From NCBI GenBank assembly GCA_018500005.2, contig JAHBAP020000107.1, positions 1-10,334 on the forward strand: DNA of 10,334 bases, read 5' to 3'. The notes beneath the pieces were generated by a model. It was not told the origin of the DNA. It did no database searches and worked only from the letters and a program-made list of their open reading frames with translations. Position numbers and translations under genes: made by a program. How positions within the stretch are numbered: the stretch's first letter is position 1; every line of letters begins with the position of its first letter. Of the stretch, positions 1-7,532 are shown in pieces. This DNA comes from Mycobacterium sp. (GTDB lineage: Bacteria > Actinomycetota > Actinomycetes > Mycobacteriales > Mycobacteriaceae).

Positions 1-2
1 CC

Positions 3-32
3 AACGGTGCCAACGGGGCGAACGTCCCCTAA
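3..32 (+). CDS. Possible 3' end of an upstream gene (partial)
   Basis: Read in the frame beginning at base 3, the window opens with NGANGANVP followed by TAA. The stop lies 19 nt before a strong hairpin terminator, which is what the end of a + strand gene would look like. The codons form a short Asn-Gly-Ala repeat, seen in low-complexity tails of mycobacterial secreted or PE/PPE-type proteins, but nine residues cannot identify a family. The other two forward frames stay open through the hairpin, so this frame is preferred only for the stop position. Confidence 0.35.
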   Translation, partial: NGANGANVP

Positions 33-51
33 CCCGCACAACGGAAACGAG

Positions 52-81
52 ACCGGCCCCCTCCTTCGGGAGGGGGCCGGT
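52..81 (+). terminator. GC-rich hairpin terminator with TTCG loop
   Basis: A perfect 13-bp stem (52-64 with 69-81) closes on a TTCG tetraloop and is followed by TTTCGT, a short T-run. It would end transcription of whatever + strand gene stops near base 32. The short T-run is typical of high-G+C actinobacteria. Nothing recognisable lies between this hairpin and the next one (84-187). Confidence 0.75.
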
Positions 82-187
82 TTCGTGTCTGGAGCGGATT
101 TCGCGGATTGCCTAGGGTTTCCACCACAACGAGGCCGCCGTCGGGGATGCGGGGCACCCGACGAGGCGTGGGACACCGAACATGAAA

Positions 188-215
188 TCGGCCCCCTCCC
201 GAGGGAGGGGGCCGA
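188..215 (-). terminator. Hairpin terminator of the methyltransferase operon
   Basis: The arms 188-200 and 203-215 are perfect complements; the innermost pair would open, leaving a CGAG loop. The hairpin begins 16 nt past the methyltransferase stop codon on the - strand and is followed on that strand by ATTTC. Its arms are nearly the same sequence as the hairpin at 52-81, so two convergent transcripts end at matching structures about 105 bp apart. Confidence 0.75.
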
Positions 216-231
216 CTCACTGGCTAAGTAC

Positions 232-1473
<1,242 letters not shown>

Positions 1474-1493
1474 CTATCGGGCGCTGGGGCGCG

Positions 1494-1913
1494 CTAGATG
1501 CGGTTCTGAAGAAGGGGGTTGGCCTTGAGGACCGGCAGCGGGAACAGAACGTCGCTCTCGGTGTCCTCGAGGCTGTCGTACAGGCCGATGGTGTAGACGC
1601 CGGACTCCTCGACGCGCATCGGAAGATATTGGGTGAACACCCGGAATTTGACCGGGGTCGGCGGGTTGTCGGACCAGTCCCAGCTGAACTCGAGGCTACC
1701 GACACGTTCACCATTGGGGGAGTTGGCGACGATGTACTTCGTCGGGTTGTAATCGGTGCCGCCCAGGGTGGTCACCGCGACCACCATCGGAACGGTGATC
1801 TGCGCCGGGAACCCGTTCACGTAGCAGCTGGTCATCGGGAAGCCCTTGATGTTCACCCCGCCGGCGTCTTCCTCGACGGCGCTCAATGACGGCGCAAACG
1901 CGACGACACGCAT
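1494..1913 (-). CDS. Small conserved-looking protein of unknown function
   Basis: This 139-aa protein has no signal peptide, membrane segment or catalytic motif. It starts MRVVAFAPS, has a GFP/FPAQ segment near residues 24-37, and ends with a strand-rich stretch including RVEESGVYTIGLYD. By eye the beta-rich pattern and length recall the uncharacterised DUF6941-type single-domain proteins, but I cannot confirm that. The start is supported by GAGGAGAG 3 nt upstream of the ATG. It is the first gene of a two-gene - strand operon with the methyltransferase 35 bp downstream, so a joint role is likely: it may be the methyltransferase's partner or substrate, which is inference only. Confidence 0.75.
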   Translation of the reverse strand: MRVVAFAPSLSAVEEDAGGVNIKGFPMTSCYVNGFPAQITVPMVVAVTTLGGTDYNPTKYIVANSPNGERVGSLEFSWDWSDNPPTPVKFRVFTQYLPMRVEESGVYTIGLYDSLEDTESDVLFPLPVLKANPLLQNRI

Positions 1914-1944
1914 TTTCTCTCCTCAACCTGGACGCAACGGCACC

Positions 1945-1950
1945 ACCTTA
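1945..1950 (-). promoter_or_regulatory. Possible -10 element for the 139-aa protein/methyltransferase operon
   Basis: On the - strand the hexamer TAAGGT fits the mycobacterial TANNNT -10 pattern and would place the transcript start about 25 nt before the ATG, leaving room for the visible GAGGAGAG ribosome site. No convincing -35 was found, and the short hexamer could occur by chance. Confidence 0.3.
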
Positions 1951-2013
1951 GTCGCTGCGGCGCGGCTGATCGACCGCAGGTCCCCCTTGGGCGCGGCCGT
2001 CGTGAGAGTTTGC

Positions 2014-2943
2014 TCAGACCGTCTCGCGGTTGGGCAACTTCCAGCCCGGCCGGGGGTAGTGGCAGGTGTAGCCGTTGGGGATACGCAGCAGGTAGTCCTG
2101 GTGCTCGGGTTCGGCCTCCCAGAACTCCGACGCGGGAACCACCTCGGTGACGACCTTGCCCGGCCATAGCCCGGAGGCGTCGACGTCGGCGATGGTGTCC
2201 AGCGCGACGCGCCGTTGTTCGTCGTCGACGTAAAAAACCGCCGAACGGTAGCTGGAGCCGATGTCGTTGCCCTGGCGGTTGCTCGTCGTCGGGTCGTGGA
2301 TCTGGAAGAAGAACTCCAACAGCGCCCGGTAGTCGGTCTTGGCGGGGTCGTAGACGATCTCGACGGCCTCGGCGTGGCCGGGATGGTTTCGGTAGGTCGC
2401 GTTGGAGTTCTGGCCGCCGGTGTAGCCCACCCGGGTGTCGATCACGCCGGCTTGGCGGCGGATCAGGTCCTGCATGCCCCAGAAGCAGCCGCCAGCCAGG
2501 ATCGCCTTCTTGCAGTCACTCATCTGTTCCTCCTTGGTGAAGAGCCTGACGTAGTCGCCGTAGCCCTGGGTTTCCAGGTCGTCACGGTGGACGAACCGCA
2601 GTGCCGCGGAGTTGATGCAGTACCGCAGACCGCCCTTGTTTCGGGGACCGTCCTTGAACACGTGCCCTAGGTGGCTGTCTGCGTGGGCGGAGCGGACTTC
2701 GGTCCGCGGGAACAGCATCGAGAAGTCGCGCTTGGTTTTGACGTTGCCTATCGGTTTGGTGAAACTGGGCCAGCCGGTACCGCTGTCGAACTTGTCGACC
2801 GAGGCGAACAGCGGTTCCCCGGACACCACATCGACGTAAATGCCCGGCTCATGGTGGTCCCAGAACTCACCGGTGAACGCCGGTTCAGTGCCGTTGCGCT
2901 GCGTCACCCGGTGCTGTTCGGGGGTGAGATGGTCCTTGTCCAT
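2014..2943 (-). CDS. msrBA: Fused methionine sulfoxide reductase MsrB-MsrA
   Basis: This 309-aa cytosolic enzyme reduces both stereoisomers of methionine sulfoxide. The MsrB half (about 1-135) acts on the R form: it has [16 protein letters not shown] and GGLRYCINS with the catalytic C109. The MsrA half (141-309) acts on the S form: GGCFWG holds catalytic C153, and NGYTCHY holds the likely resolving C294. The MsrA half closely resembles M. tuberculosis MsrA (Rv0137c) by recall. MsrB lacks the zinc CxxC pairs and has no second Cys. An in-frame TGA lies 3 codons upstream of the chosen ATG, so the start cannot move up; its AAGGGG ribosome site sits unusually close (1 nt). In contrast, residue M141 has a perfect AAGGAGG in front of it. 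The gene lies 65 bp behind mazF and could be read with it. Confidence 0.93.
   Translation of the reverse strand: MDKDHLTPEQHRVTQRNGTEPAFTGEFWDHHEPGIYVDVVSGEPLFASVDKFDSGTGWPSFTKPIGNVKTKRDFSMLFPRTEVRSAHADSHLGHVFKDGPRNKGGLRYCINSAALRFVHRDDLETQGYGDYVRLFTKEEQMSDCKKAILAGGCFWGMQDLIRRQAGVIDTRVGYTGGQNSNATYRNHPGHAEAVEIVYDPAKTDYRALLEFFFQIHDPTTSNRQGNDIGSSYRSAVFYVDDEQRRVALDTIADVDASGLWPGKVVTEVVPASEFWEAEPEHQDYLLRIPNGYTCHYPRPGWKLPNRETV
2521..2535 (-). promoter_or_regulatory. Internal ribosome binding site and start for a separate MsrA
   Basis: Inside the fused gene, the codons for KEEQ read AAGGAGGAACAG and are followed by ATG (codon 141), so AGGAGG lies 5 nt before an ATG that begins exactly at the MsrA domain ([16 protein letters not shown]). 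M. tuberculosis MsrA begins in the same way by recall. Translation from here would give a standalone 169-aa MsrA in addition to the fusion. Confidence 0.6.
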
Positions 2944-3008
2944 ACCCCTTCAGTGTGCGCGTAAAACTGGTCCGTTGTGTCCGCTCGGGTGGGGCGGTTA
3001 CAGACCCG

Positions 3009-3335
3009 TCATCCTTCGCAGTCCACTGCGACCGCCAGCGCTGCACATACCTGTCGCATTCGATCGCCACCCAACCGGCCCAATCGATCAACCAGCGCGG
3101 CTACCGAGACGCTTTCCACCGAATCGAGGTTGGCGGCACAACGCCGGGGTACCGGATCTTCACCCGGCTCCAGCACCACTTCGCTGGGCAGGCCACGGAT
3201 GGTCGTCGTGCACGGCGCCACCACAGCGCGGCGAAGCCGGGGAATTGCGGCGTCTCGCGATAGGACCACCACCGGCCGCCGGCCGACGGCGGGCATCTCG
3301 CACCACCACACCTCGCCGCGGCTGGGCAGCGGCAT
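3009..3335 (-). CDS. mazF: MazF/PemK-type toxin (putative mRNA interferase)
   Basis: Starting at the ATG that overlaps the antitoxin stop (TAATG), the protein is 108 aa, the normal size for a MazF RNase toxin that cleaves single-stranded RNA. Visible family marks are RGEVWW (6-11), RRPVVVLSRD (19-28), TTTIRGLPSEV (43-53), where the family's conserved Arg and Thr lie, and ANLDSVESV (68-76). It resembles M. tuberculosis MazF2 (Rv0659c) by recall. A longer reading to an ATG at 3362 adds nine residues with no family match and overlaps the antitoxin more, so I rejected it. The 1-nt overlap implies translational coupling, with antitoxin made first. The msrBA gene follows after 65 bp. Confidence 0.85.
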   Translation of the reverse strand: MPLPSRGEVWWCEMPAVGRRPVVVLSRDAAIPRLRRAVVAPCTTTIRGLPSEVVLEPGEDPVPRRCAANLDSVESVSVAALVDRLGRLGGDRMRQVCAALAVAVDCEG

Positions 3336-3571
3336 TATGAGGCGCCCGCCGCCCGCCGCCATGAGGAGAGGTCACCCCAGTCGTCTGAACGATCAGCTGG
3401 ATGGGTTTCATAGGCTGCGTAACTCGCGTCGATCTCCGCGGCCCGGGAGCGGGCAAGCAGAGCCCGGAGAGCCGCATCCACCAGCGCTGCGTCAGTCGAT
3501 TCCGAGTTCAGTTTTCGCGCCGCACCGAGTAGGTCCGCGTCCACCGTAGTGCTCAACCGTATGCGTGCCAT
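3335..3571 (-). CDS. mazE: MazE-type antitoxin, ribbon-helix-helix
   Basis: This 78-aa protein has the N-terminal strand of a ribbon-helix-helix DNA-binding antitoxin ([13 protein letters not shown], 3-15), then helices to about residue 45. The acidic tail ([19 protein letters not shown]) is the usual toxin-wrapping segment. Its stop overlaps the toxin start by 1 nt. There is no Shine-Dalgarno before the ATG; instead CATAGT lies 6 nt upstream, suggesting a leaderless transcript. Tandem GTGGCAT repeats cover this site and are likely its own operator. It diverges from the NTF2-like operon, 76 bp away. The exact family (MazE or VapB-like) is not settled by sequence alone; the partner decides the name. 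Confidence 0.82.
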   Translation of the reverse strand: MARIRLSTTVDADLLGAARKLNSESTDAALVDAALRALLARSRAAEIDASYAAYETHPADRSDDWGDLSSWRRAAGAS

Positions 3572-3587
3572 GCCACAACTATGCCAC
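3570..3587 (-). promoter_or_regulatory. Putative mazE operator and -10 region
   Basis: On the - strand GTGGCAT occurs twice, 11 bp apart (3581-3587 and 3570-3576), one helical turn. The -10-like CATAGT (3578-3583) lies between and within the repeats, and the second repeat runs into the ATG itself. Ribbon-helix-helix antitoxins often bind tandem repeats one turn apart and repress their own operon, so this arrangement fits autoregulation. A weak TTGCAG could be the -35, 16 nt upstream. Confidence 0.45.
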
Positions 3588-3611
3588 TGGCCGACGGTCC
3601 TGCAACTACCC

Positions 3612-3640
3612 TCGACAAGGCCTGTGGATCATGTTCTAGT
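3612..3640 (+). promoter_or_regulatory. Putative promoter of the NTF2-like/SDR operon
   Basis: TCGACA (3612-3617) and TCTAGT (3635-3640) are spaced 17 bp apart, matching -35 and -10 elements moderately well. Initiation would fall at about 3647-3648, the GTG start codon, giving a leaderless mRNA, in line with the lack of any Shine-Dalgarno there. Confidence 0.4.
3625..3638. promoter_or_regulatory. KstR-like palindrome (possible operator)
   Basis: TGGATCATGTTCTA matches seven of the eight fixed positions of the KstR consensus TnnAACnnGTTnnA (the steroid-catabolism repressor of mycobacteria, TetR family), with one core mismatch (ATC for AAC). It overlaps the spacer and -10 of the promoter proposed here, where a repressor would act. 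A single imperfect 14-bp site may be chance. Confidence 0.3.
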
Positions 3641-3647
3641 TCCTGCT

Positions 3648-4148
3648 GTGACCGCCTTCTCCCGCGGGGAACTCGCCGAGGCATTCGCCACCTTCGAGGC
3701 GACGGTCGACGCCGCGGCCCGCAGCCGCGACTGGGACGCCTGGGTGGCCCACTACACCGAGGACGTCGACTACATCGAGCACGCGATGGGCACCATGAAG
3801 GGCCGCGAACAGGTCCGCGACTGGATCTACCGCACCATGACGAGTTTCCCGGGAAGTCACATGACCGCGTTCCCGTCGCTATGGCACGTCATCGACTCCG
3901 AGCGTGGCCGGGTCATCTGCGAACTGGACAACCCGATGCGCGATCCGGGTGACGGCACGATCATCAGCGCCACCAACATCTCGATCGTCAGCTACGCCGG
4001 CGACGGGCTGTGGAGCCGCCAGGAGGACGTCTACAACCCGCTGCGGTTCCTGGCCGCCGGAATGAAGTGGTGCCGCAAGGCCGCCGAACTCGGGACTCTC
4101 GACGACGACGCCGCGGCGTGGATGGCCAAGAACGGAGGCGCTCGGTGA
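3648..4148 (+). CDS. NTF2/SnoaL-like protein
   Basis: This 166-aa protein looks like the cone-shaped NTF2/SnoaL fold, found in ketosteroid isomerase-like enzymes, polyketide cyclases and small ligand binders. Signs are an N-terminal helix (ELAEAFATFEATVDAAARSRDW), YTEDVDYIEH (36-45), the MGTMKGREQVRDWI segment (48-60) common in these proteins, then strands through residue 130. Asp and His residues at 39-45 could form the active site, but I cannot assign a reaction. I start it at GTG 3648, because the reading frame upstream (to 3549) overlaps the mazE promoter and does not look like the family. The stop overlaps the next gene's GTG by 4 nt (GTGA), so the two are one operon. Confidence 0.8.
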   Translation: MTAFSRGELAEAFATFEATVDAAARSRDWDAWVAHYTEDVDYIEHAMGTMKGREQVRDWIYRTMTSFPGSHMTAFPSLWHVIDSERGRVICELDNPMRDPGDGTIISATNISIVSYAGDGLWSRQEDVYNPLRFLAAGMKWCRKAAELGTLDDDAAAWMAKNGGAR

Positions 4149-5143
4149 AACTCGTCATCGGCGCCAACGGCTACCTCGGCTCGCACGTCACCCGGCAGTT
4201 GGTCGAGGCGGGCCACCAGGTCCGCGCCATGGTGCGCGACGGCGCCAAGACCGTCGGCATCGACGACCTGAAGACCGACCGCATCGTCGGGGACATCTGG
4301 GACAACGACACCCTGCGCGCGGCCATGACCGGATGTGACGACGTCTATTACTGCGTCGTCGATACCCGCGCCTGGATCTCCGACCCGGCGCCGCTGTATC
4401 GCACCAACGTCGAGGGCACCCGCAACGTGCTCGACGTCGCCTGCGAGGTGCACGCGTCGACTCCGTTGCGGCGCTTCGTCTTCACCAGCAGTTACGCCAC
4501 CGTCGGGCGTCGCCGCGGACATGTCGCCAGCGAAGCCGACGAGGTCTCCGATAAGGGGCTGTCGGACTACGTCCGGTCCCGGGTGATCGCCGAGCGGATG
4601 GTGCTGGAGCGTGCCCGCGCCGGCAGACTGCCCGCGGTCGCGATGTGCGTGTCCACCACCTACGGCCCCGGGGACTGGGGCCGCACCCCGCACGGGGCGA
4701 TCATCGCCGGAGCGGCGTTCGGCAAGCTGCCGTTCATCCTCGATCGGATCGAACTGGAGGCGGTCGGGGTCGACGACGCCGCGGCCGCCCTGATCCTGGC
4801 CGCCGAGCACGGCCGCGTCGGCGAGCGATACCTGATCTCGGACAAGATGATCAGCAACGCCGAGGTGGTGCGGATCGCCGCCGAGGCCGCCGGGGTGCCG
4901 GCGCCGTCGCGGGTGATCCCACTACCGTTGACCTACGCATTGGCCGCCCTCGGCACGGCGAAGGCGAAACTGCGCGGCACCGATGAGCGGCTCAATCTCA
5001 ACGCGCTGAGGCTGATGCGCGCCGAGGCGCCGGTGGACTGCAGCAAGGCCCGCCGCGAACTGGGCTGGCAGCCGCGGCCGGTGCAGGAGTCCATCCGCGA
5101 GGCCGCCCGGTGGTGGGTGCGGTTGCGGGCCGCCAAGCGCTGA
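4145..5143 (+). CDS. Extended SDR / NAD-dependent epimerase-like protein
   Basis: This 332-aa protein belongs to the extended short-chain dehydrogenases, near 3-beta-hydroxysteroid dehydrogenases and dihydroflavonol reductases. GANGYLG (6-12) binds the dinucleotide, D50 lies in VGDIWD, FVFTSSYATVG (111-121) carries the active-site Ser, and YGPGD (173-177) follows. The catalytic YxxxK is here Y142-VRS-R146, so Lys is replaced by Arg. A C-terminal region (LGWQPRPVQESIREAARWW) closes the substrate lobe as usual. GGAGG lies 6 nt before the GTG, which overlaps the stop of the NTF2-like gene, so translation should be coupled. With that partner and the KstR-like site, a steroid or polyketide-like substrate is a guess. 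An earlier in-frame start at 4010 was rejected because it would overlap the first gene by 139 nt. Confidence 0.85.
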   Translation: MKLVIGANGYLGSHVTRQLVEAGHQVRAMVRDGAKTVGIDDLKTDRIVGDIWDNDTLRAAMTGCDDVYYCVVDTRAWISDPAPLYRTNVEGTRNVLDVACEVHASTPLRRFVFTSSYATVGRRRGHVASEADEVSDKGLSDYVRSRVIAERMVLERARAGRLPAVAMCVSTTYGPGDWGRTPHGAIIAGAAFGKLPFILDRIELEAVGVDDAAAALILAAEHGRVGERYLISDKMISNAEVVRIAAEAAGVPAPSRVIPLPLTYALAALGTAKAKLRGTDERLNLNALRLMRAEAPVDCSKARRELGWQPRPVQESIREAARWWVRLRAAKR

Positions 5144-5150
5144 GCCCCGC

Positions 5151-5206
5151 CGAGAGTGCGCTCAGATCGCGTTTGCGGGCGAAATGTCGATCTGTACGCA
5201 CTCTCG
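5151..5206. repeat. Imperfect inverted repeat, possible terminator or dispersed palindrome
   Basis: Arms 5151-5169 and 5188-5206 pair over 10 bp (CGAGAGTGCG with CGCACTCTCG), then a 2-nt mismatch, then 7 bp (CAGATCG with CGATCTG), around an 18-nt loop. It starts 8 bp after the SDR stop. There is no T-run, so it would be an untypical terminator. It has the look of intergenic palindromes that I recall recurring in mycobacterial genomes. Confidence 0.6.
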
Positions 5207-5246
5207 ATGAAGCTCCGGCCGCCGCGCCGGGCACGGCCGAACTGAG

Positions 5247-5252
5247 TACGGT
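5247..5252 (+). promoter_or_regulatory. -10 element of the FAD oxidoreductase gene (leaderless)
   Basis: TACGGT fits TANNNT and ends 6 nt before the ATG, so transcription would start at the start codon itself. No Shine-Dalgarno is visible between them. No good -35 was seen. Confidence 0.45.
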
Positions 5253-5258
5253 TTCCCT

Positions 5259-6629
5259 ATGGCCCCGGTCAACGGTTCGGTCTCGCACTGGTTCACCCAA
5301 CTCCCCACCCCGCGCCCGGCGTTACCCGGCGATCGCGAGGCCGACGTCTGCATCGTCGGGGCCGGCTACACCGGACTGTGGACCGCCTACTACCTGACCC
5401 AGGCCGACCCCAGCCTGCGCATCACCATCCTGGAGGCCCGATTCGCCGGTTTCGGCGCCAGCGGACGCAACGGCGGCTGGCTGTCCGGCCTGCCGCCCGG
5501 CCACCGCGGACTGCTGGCCAAGCAGCATGGCCGCGGCAACGTGATCGCCTGGCAGCACATGCTCAACGAAGCCGTCGACGAGGTGATCGACGTCGCCGCC
5601 GAGGAACACATCGACGCCGACATCGTCAAGGGCGGCAACCTCGAGGTGGCCCGCAACCCGGCCCAGGTCGCCCGTCTGCGTGAGGAGATCGAGGAGGACC
5701 GCCGCTGGGGGGTCGACGACGTCGAGATCCTCACCGCGCAGCAAGCCTCGGCGCGCATCGCCGTCGACAACCTGATGCTCGGCGCGTTCAACCCGAACTG
5801 CGCGCGTGTCCAGCCCGCTAAGCTCGCTCGCGGACTGGCCGACGTCGTCGAACGCCGCGGCATCACCCTTTACGAGCAGACACTTGTCACCCGCATCGAA
5901 CCCGGCCGCGCCGAAACCCCGCAGGGAGTCGTGCGAGCCCCGGTGATCATCCGCGCCACCGAGGGATTCACCGCCCGGATGCGCGGGCTGCGTCGGCGCT
6001 GGCTTCCGATGAACAGCGCGATGATCGCCACAGATCCTCTGCCGCAACACATTTGGGACGCCATCGGCTGGCGGGGCGGCGAAACCCTGGGTGACCTCGC
6101 GCACGGTTTCTTCTATGCCCAGCGCACCGCGGACGGGCGCATCGCCCTGGGTGGACGCGCGGTGCCCTACCGCTACGGATCGCGCATCGACCGCGACGGC
6201 GCGCTGGGCCAGGACACCATCGACTACCTCACCGGCGTCCTCAATGACGCGCTGCCGCAGACCAGTGGCGTCCCGATCGCACACGGTTGGTGCGGCGTGC
6301 TCGCCGTCCCGCGGGACTGGTCGGCCACCATTCGCCTGGACCCGGCGACCGGTCTGGGCGAGGCCGGCGGCTACGTCGGCCACGGTGTCACCGCCACCAA
6401 TCTGGCCGGGCGCACTTTGGCCGACCTCATCCTCAAACGCGGCACCGAACTGACCGAACTGCCCTGGGTCGACCACCGGTCCCGGACCTGGGAACCCGAA
6501 CCGCTGCGCTGGCTCGGCGTCAAGGGCCTTTACACGGCTTACAAACTGGCCGACCGGCATGAGGAGAACGGCCGCGCGCACACCTCGCCGATCGCCGCGA
6601 TCGCCGACCGGATCACGCGCCGCCCCTAA
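5259..6629 (+). CDS. FAD-dependent amine oxidoreductase, PuuB/DAO family
   Basis: This 456-aa protein is a D-amino-acid-oxidase-type flavoenzyme. The FAD-binding Rossmann motif GAGYTGLWTA is at 34-43, with E59 closing the strand (ITILEA). GFGASGRNGGW (64-74) and the C-terminal GGYVGHGVTATNLAGR (370-385) are hallmarks of gamma-glutamylputrescine oxidoreductase (PuuB) and related sarcosine or glycine oxidases. It should oxidise a C-N bond of an amine or amino acid in the cytoplasm, passing electrons to oxygen and making hydrogen peroxide; the actual substrate is not shown by the sequence. No other polyamine gene lies nearby. Length is normal for the family. The next gene (AlkA-type) starts 2 bp after its stop, so the two are probably one operon. 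Confidence 0.87.
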   Translation: MAPVNGSVSHWFTQLPTPRPALPGDREADVCIVGAGYTGLWTAYYLTQADPSLRITILEARFAGFGASGRNGGWLSGLPPGHRGLLAKQHGRGNVIAWQHMLNEAVDEVIDVAAEEHIDADIVKGGNLEVARNPAQVARLREEIEEDRRWGVDDVEILTAQQASARIAVDNLMLGAFNPNCARVQPAKLARGLADVVERRGITLYEQTLVTRIEPGRAETPQGVVRAPVIIRATEGFTARMRGLRRRWLPMNSAMIATDPLPQHIWDAIGWRGGETLGDLAHGFFYAQRTADGRIALGGRAVPYRYGSRIDRDGALGQDTIDYLTGVLNDALPQTSGVPIAHGWCGVLAVPRDWSATIRLDPATGLGEAGGYVGHGVTATNLAGRTLADLILKRGTELTELPWVDHRSRTWEPEPLRWLGVKGLYTAYKLADRHEENGRAHTSPIAAIADRITRRP

Positions 6630-6631
6630 GG

Positions 6632-7522
6632 ATGTCGGTCAGTCGCACGCTGGGCTTTCCGGGGCCGGTGAGTCCCGGCCACACCCTCGCGCCGCACCGC
6701 CGCGGTCCGCACGACCCGTGCTTCCGGGTCGTCGACCAGGCGATCTGGCGCACCAGTCTGCAACGCAGCGGACCGGTGACCGCCCGGATCGTCCGCACCG
6801 CCGCCGACACCGTCGAATGCGAGGCCTGGGGCGCCGGTGCCCAGGAGTTCTGCGACGCCCTGCCCGCCCTGCTCGGCGCCGACGACGACGCCGGCGACTT
6901 CCACCCCAGCGATCCGCTCATCGCGCTGGCGCAAAGCCGCGTCCCGCATTTGCGCCTCGGGCGCACCGGTCGGGTGCTGGAGGCGATCATCCCGGCCGTC
7001 CTCGAGCAGCGCGTCCAGGGCGTCGAGGCGTTCCGGTCCTGGCGGCTGCTGGTCACCAAATTCGGCACCCCCGCTCCCGGCCCGGCACCGGAAGGTATGC
7101 GGGTGCCGCCGTCGGCCGAGGTCTGGCGGACCGTCCCGTCCTGGGAGTTCCACCGCGCCAACGTCGACCCCGGCCGCGCCCGCACCGTGCTGGCCTGCGC
7201 CCAGCGCGCCGACGCGCTGGAACGCCAGACCGACCGGGCGGCCTGGACGGCGCTGCCCGGCGTCGGGGTGGGGACCGCCGCCGAGAACGCCCAGCGCGCC
7301 CTCGGGGACGCTGACGCGCTGTCCGTCGGCGACTACCACCTCGCGACGATGATCGGCTGGACGCTGCTGGGCAGGCCCATCGACGACGACGCCATGGTGG
7401 AACTGCTCGAACCGCTGCGCCCGCACCGGTACCGCGCGGTACGACTGCTGGAGGTCAGCCGGCTGGCCTACCTGCCGCGCCGCGGCCCCCGGCTGCCGGT
7501 GCAGCGGATCAGCGGACTGTGA
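6632..7522 (+). CDS. AlkA-type DNA-3-methyladenine glycosylase (HhH-GPD)
   Basis: This 296-aa protein looks like a base-excision repair glycosylase that removes alkylated purines. The helix-hairpin-helix is ALPGVGVGTAA (207-217) and the catalytic Asp is D234 in VGDYHLA, placed as in AlkA. An upstream helix, AVLEQRVQGVEAFRSW (122-137), fits the family's conserved EQ-x-V segment. No Fe-S cysteines follow, so it is not an EndoIII/MutY type. Its N-terminus matches an AlkA-like N-domain loosely and no Ada domain is fused. The start is the ATG 2 bp after the FAD gene stop; there is no in-frame start upstream, and the AAGG before it is too close to act as a normal ribosome site, so coupled translation is likely. 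It converges with the aquaporin gene. Confidence 0.85.
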   Translation: MSVSRTLGFPGPVSPGHTLAPHRRGPHDPCFRVVDQAIWRTSLQRSGPVTARIVRTAADTVECEAWGAGAQEFCDALPALLGADDDAGDFHPSDPLIALAQSRVPHLRLGRTGRVLEAIIPAVLEQRVQGVEAFRSWRLLVTKFGTPAPGPAPEGMRVPPSAEVWRTVPSWEFHRANVDPGRARTVLACAQRADALERQTDRAAWTALPGVGVGTAAENAQRALGDADALSVGDYHLATMIGWTLLGRPIDDDAMVELLEPLRPHRYRAVRLLEVSRLAYLPRRGPRLPVQRISGL

Positions 7523-7532
7523 ACGGGTGGCG

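Noticed and set aside
2014..2943. Frameshift or misassembly joining msrB and msrA
   Set aside because: The frame is continuous and both domains are complete, and MsrB-MsrA fusions exist in other bacteria, so a true fusion is more likely.
3549..3647. Upstream extension of the NTF2-like gene to ATG 3549
   Set aside because: It would overlap the mazE start and its operator, and the added residues do not resemble the family; GTG 3648 follows a promoter-like -35/-10.
5322..6581. Long - strand open frame (419 aa) opposite the FAD oxidoreductase
   Set aside because: It is antisense to a gene with clear family motifs, is low-complexity Gly/Asp/Val-rich, has no ribosome site and fits the usual G+C-driven shadow.
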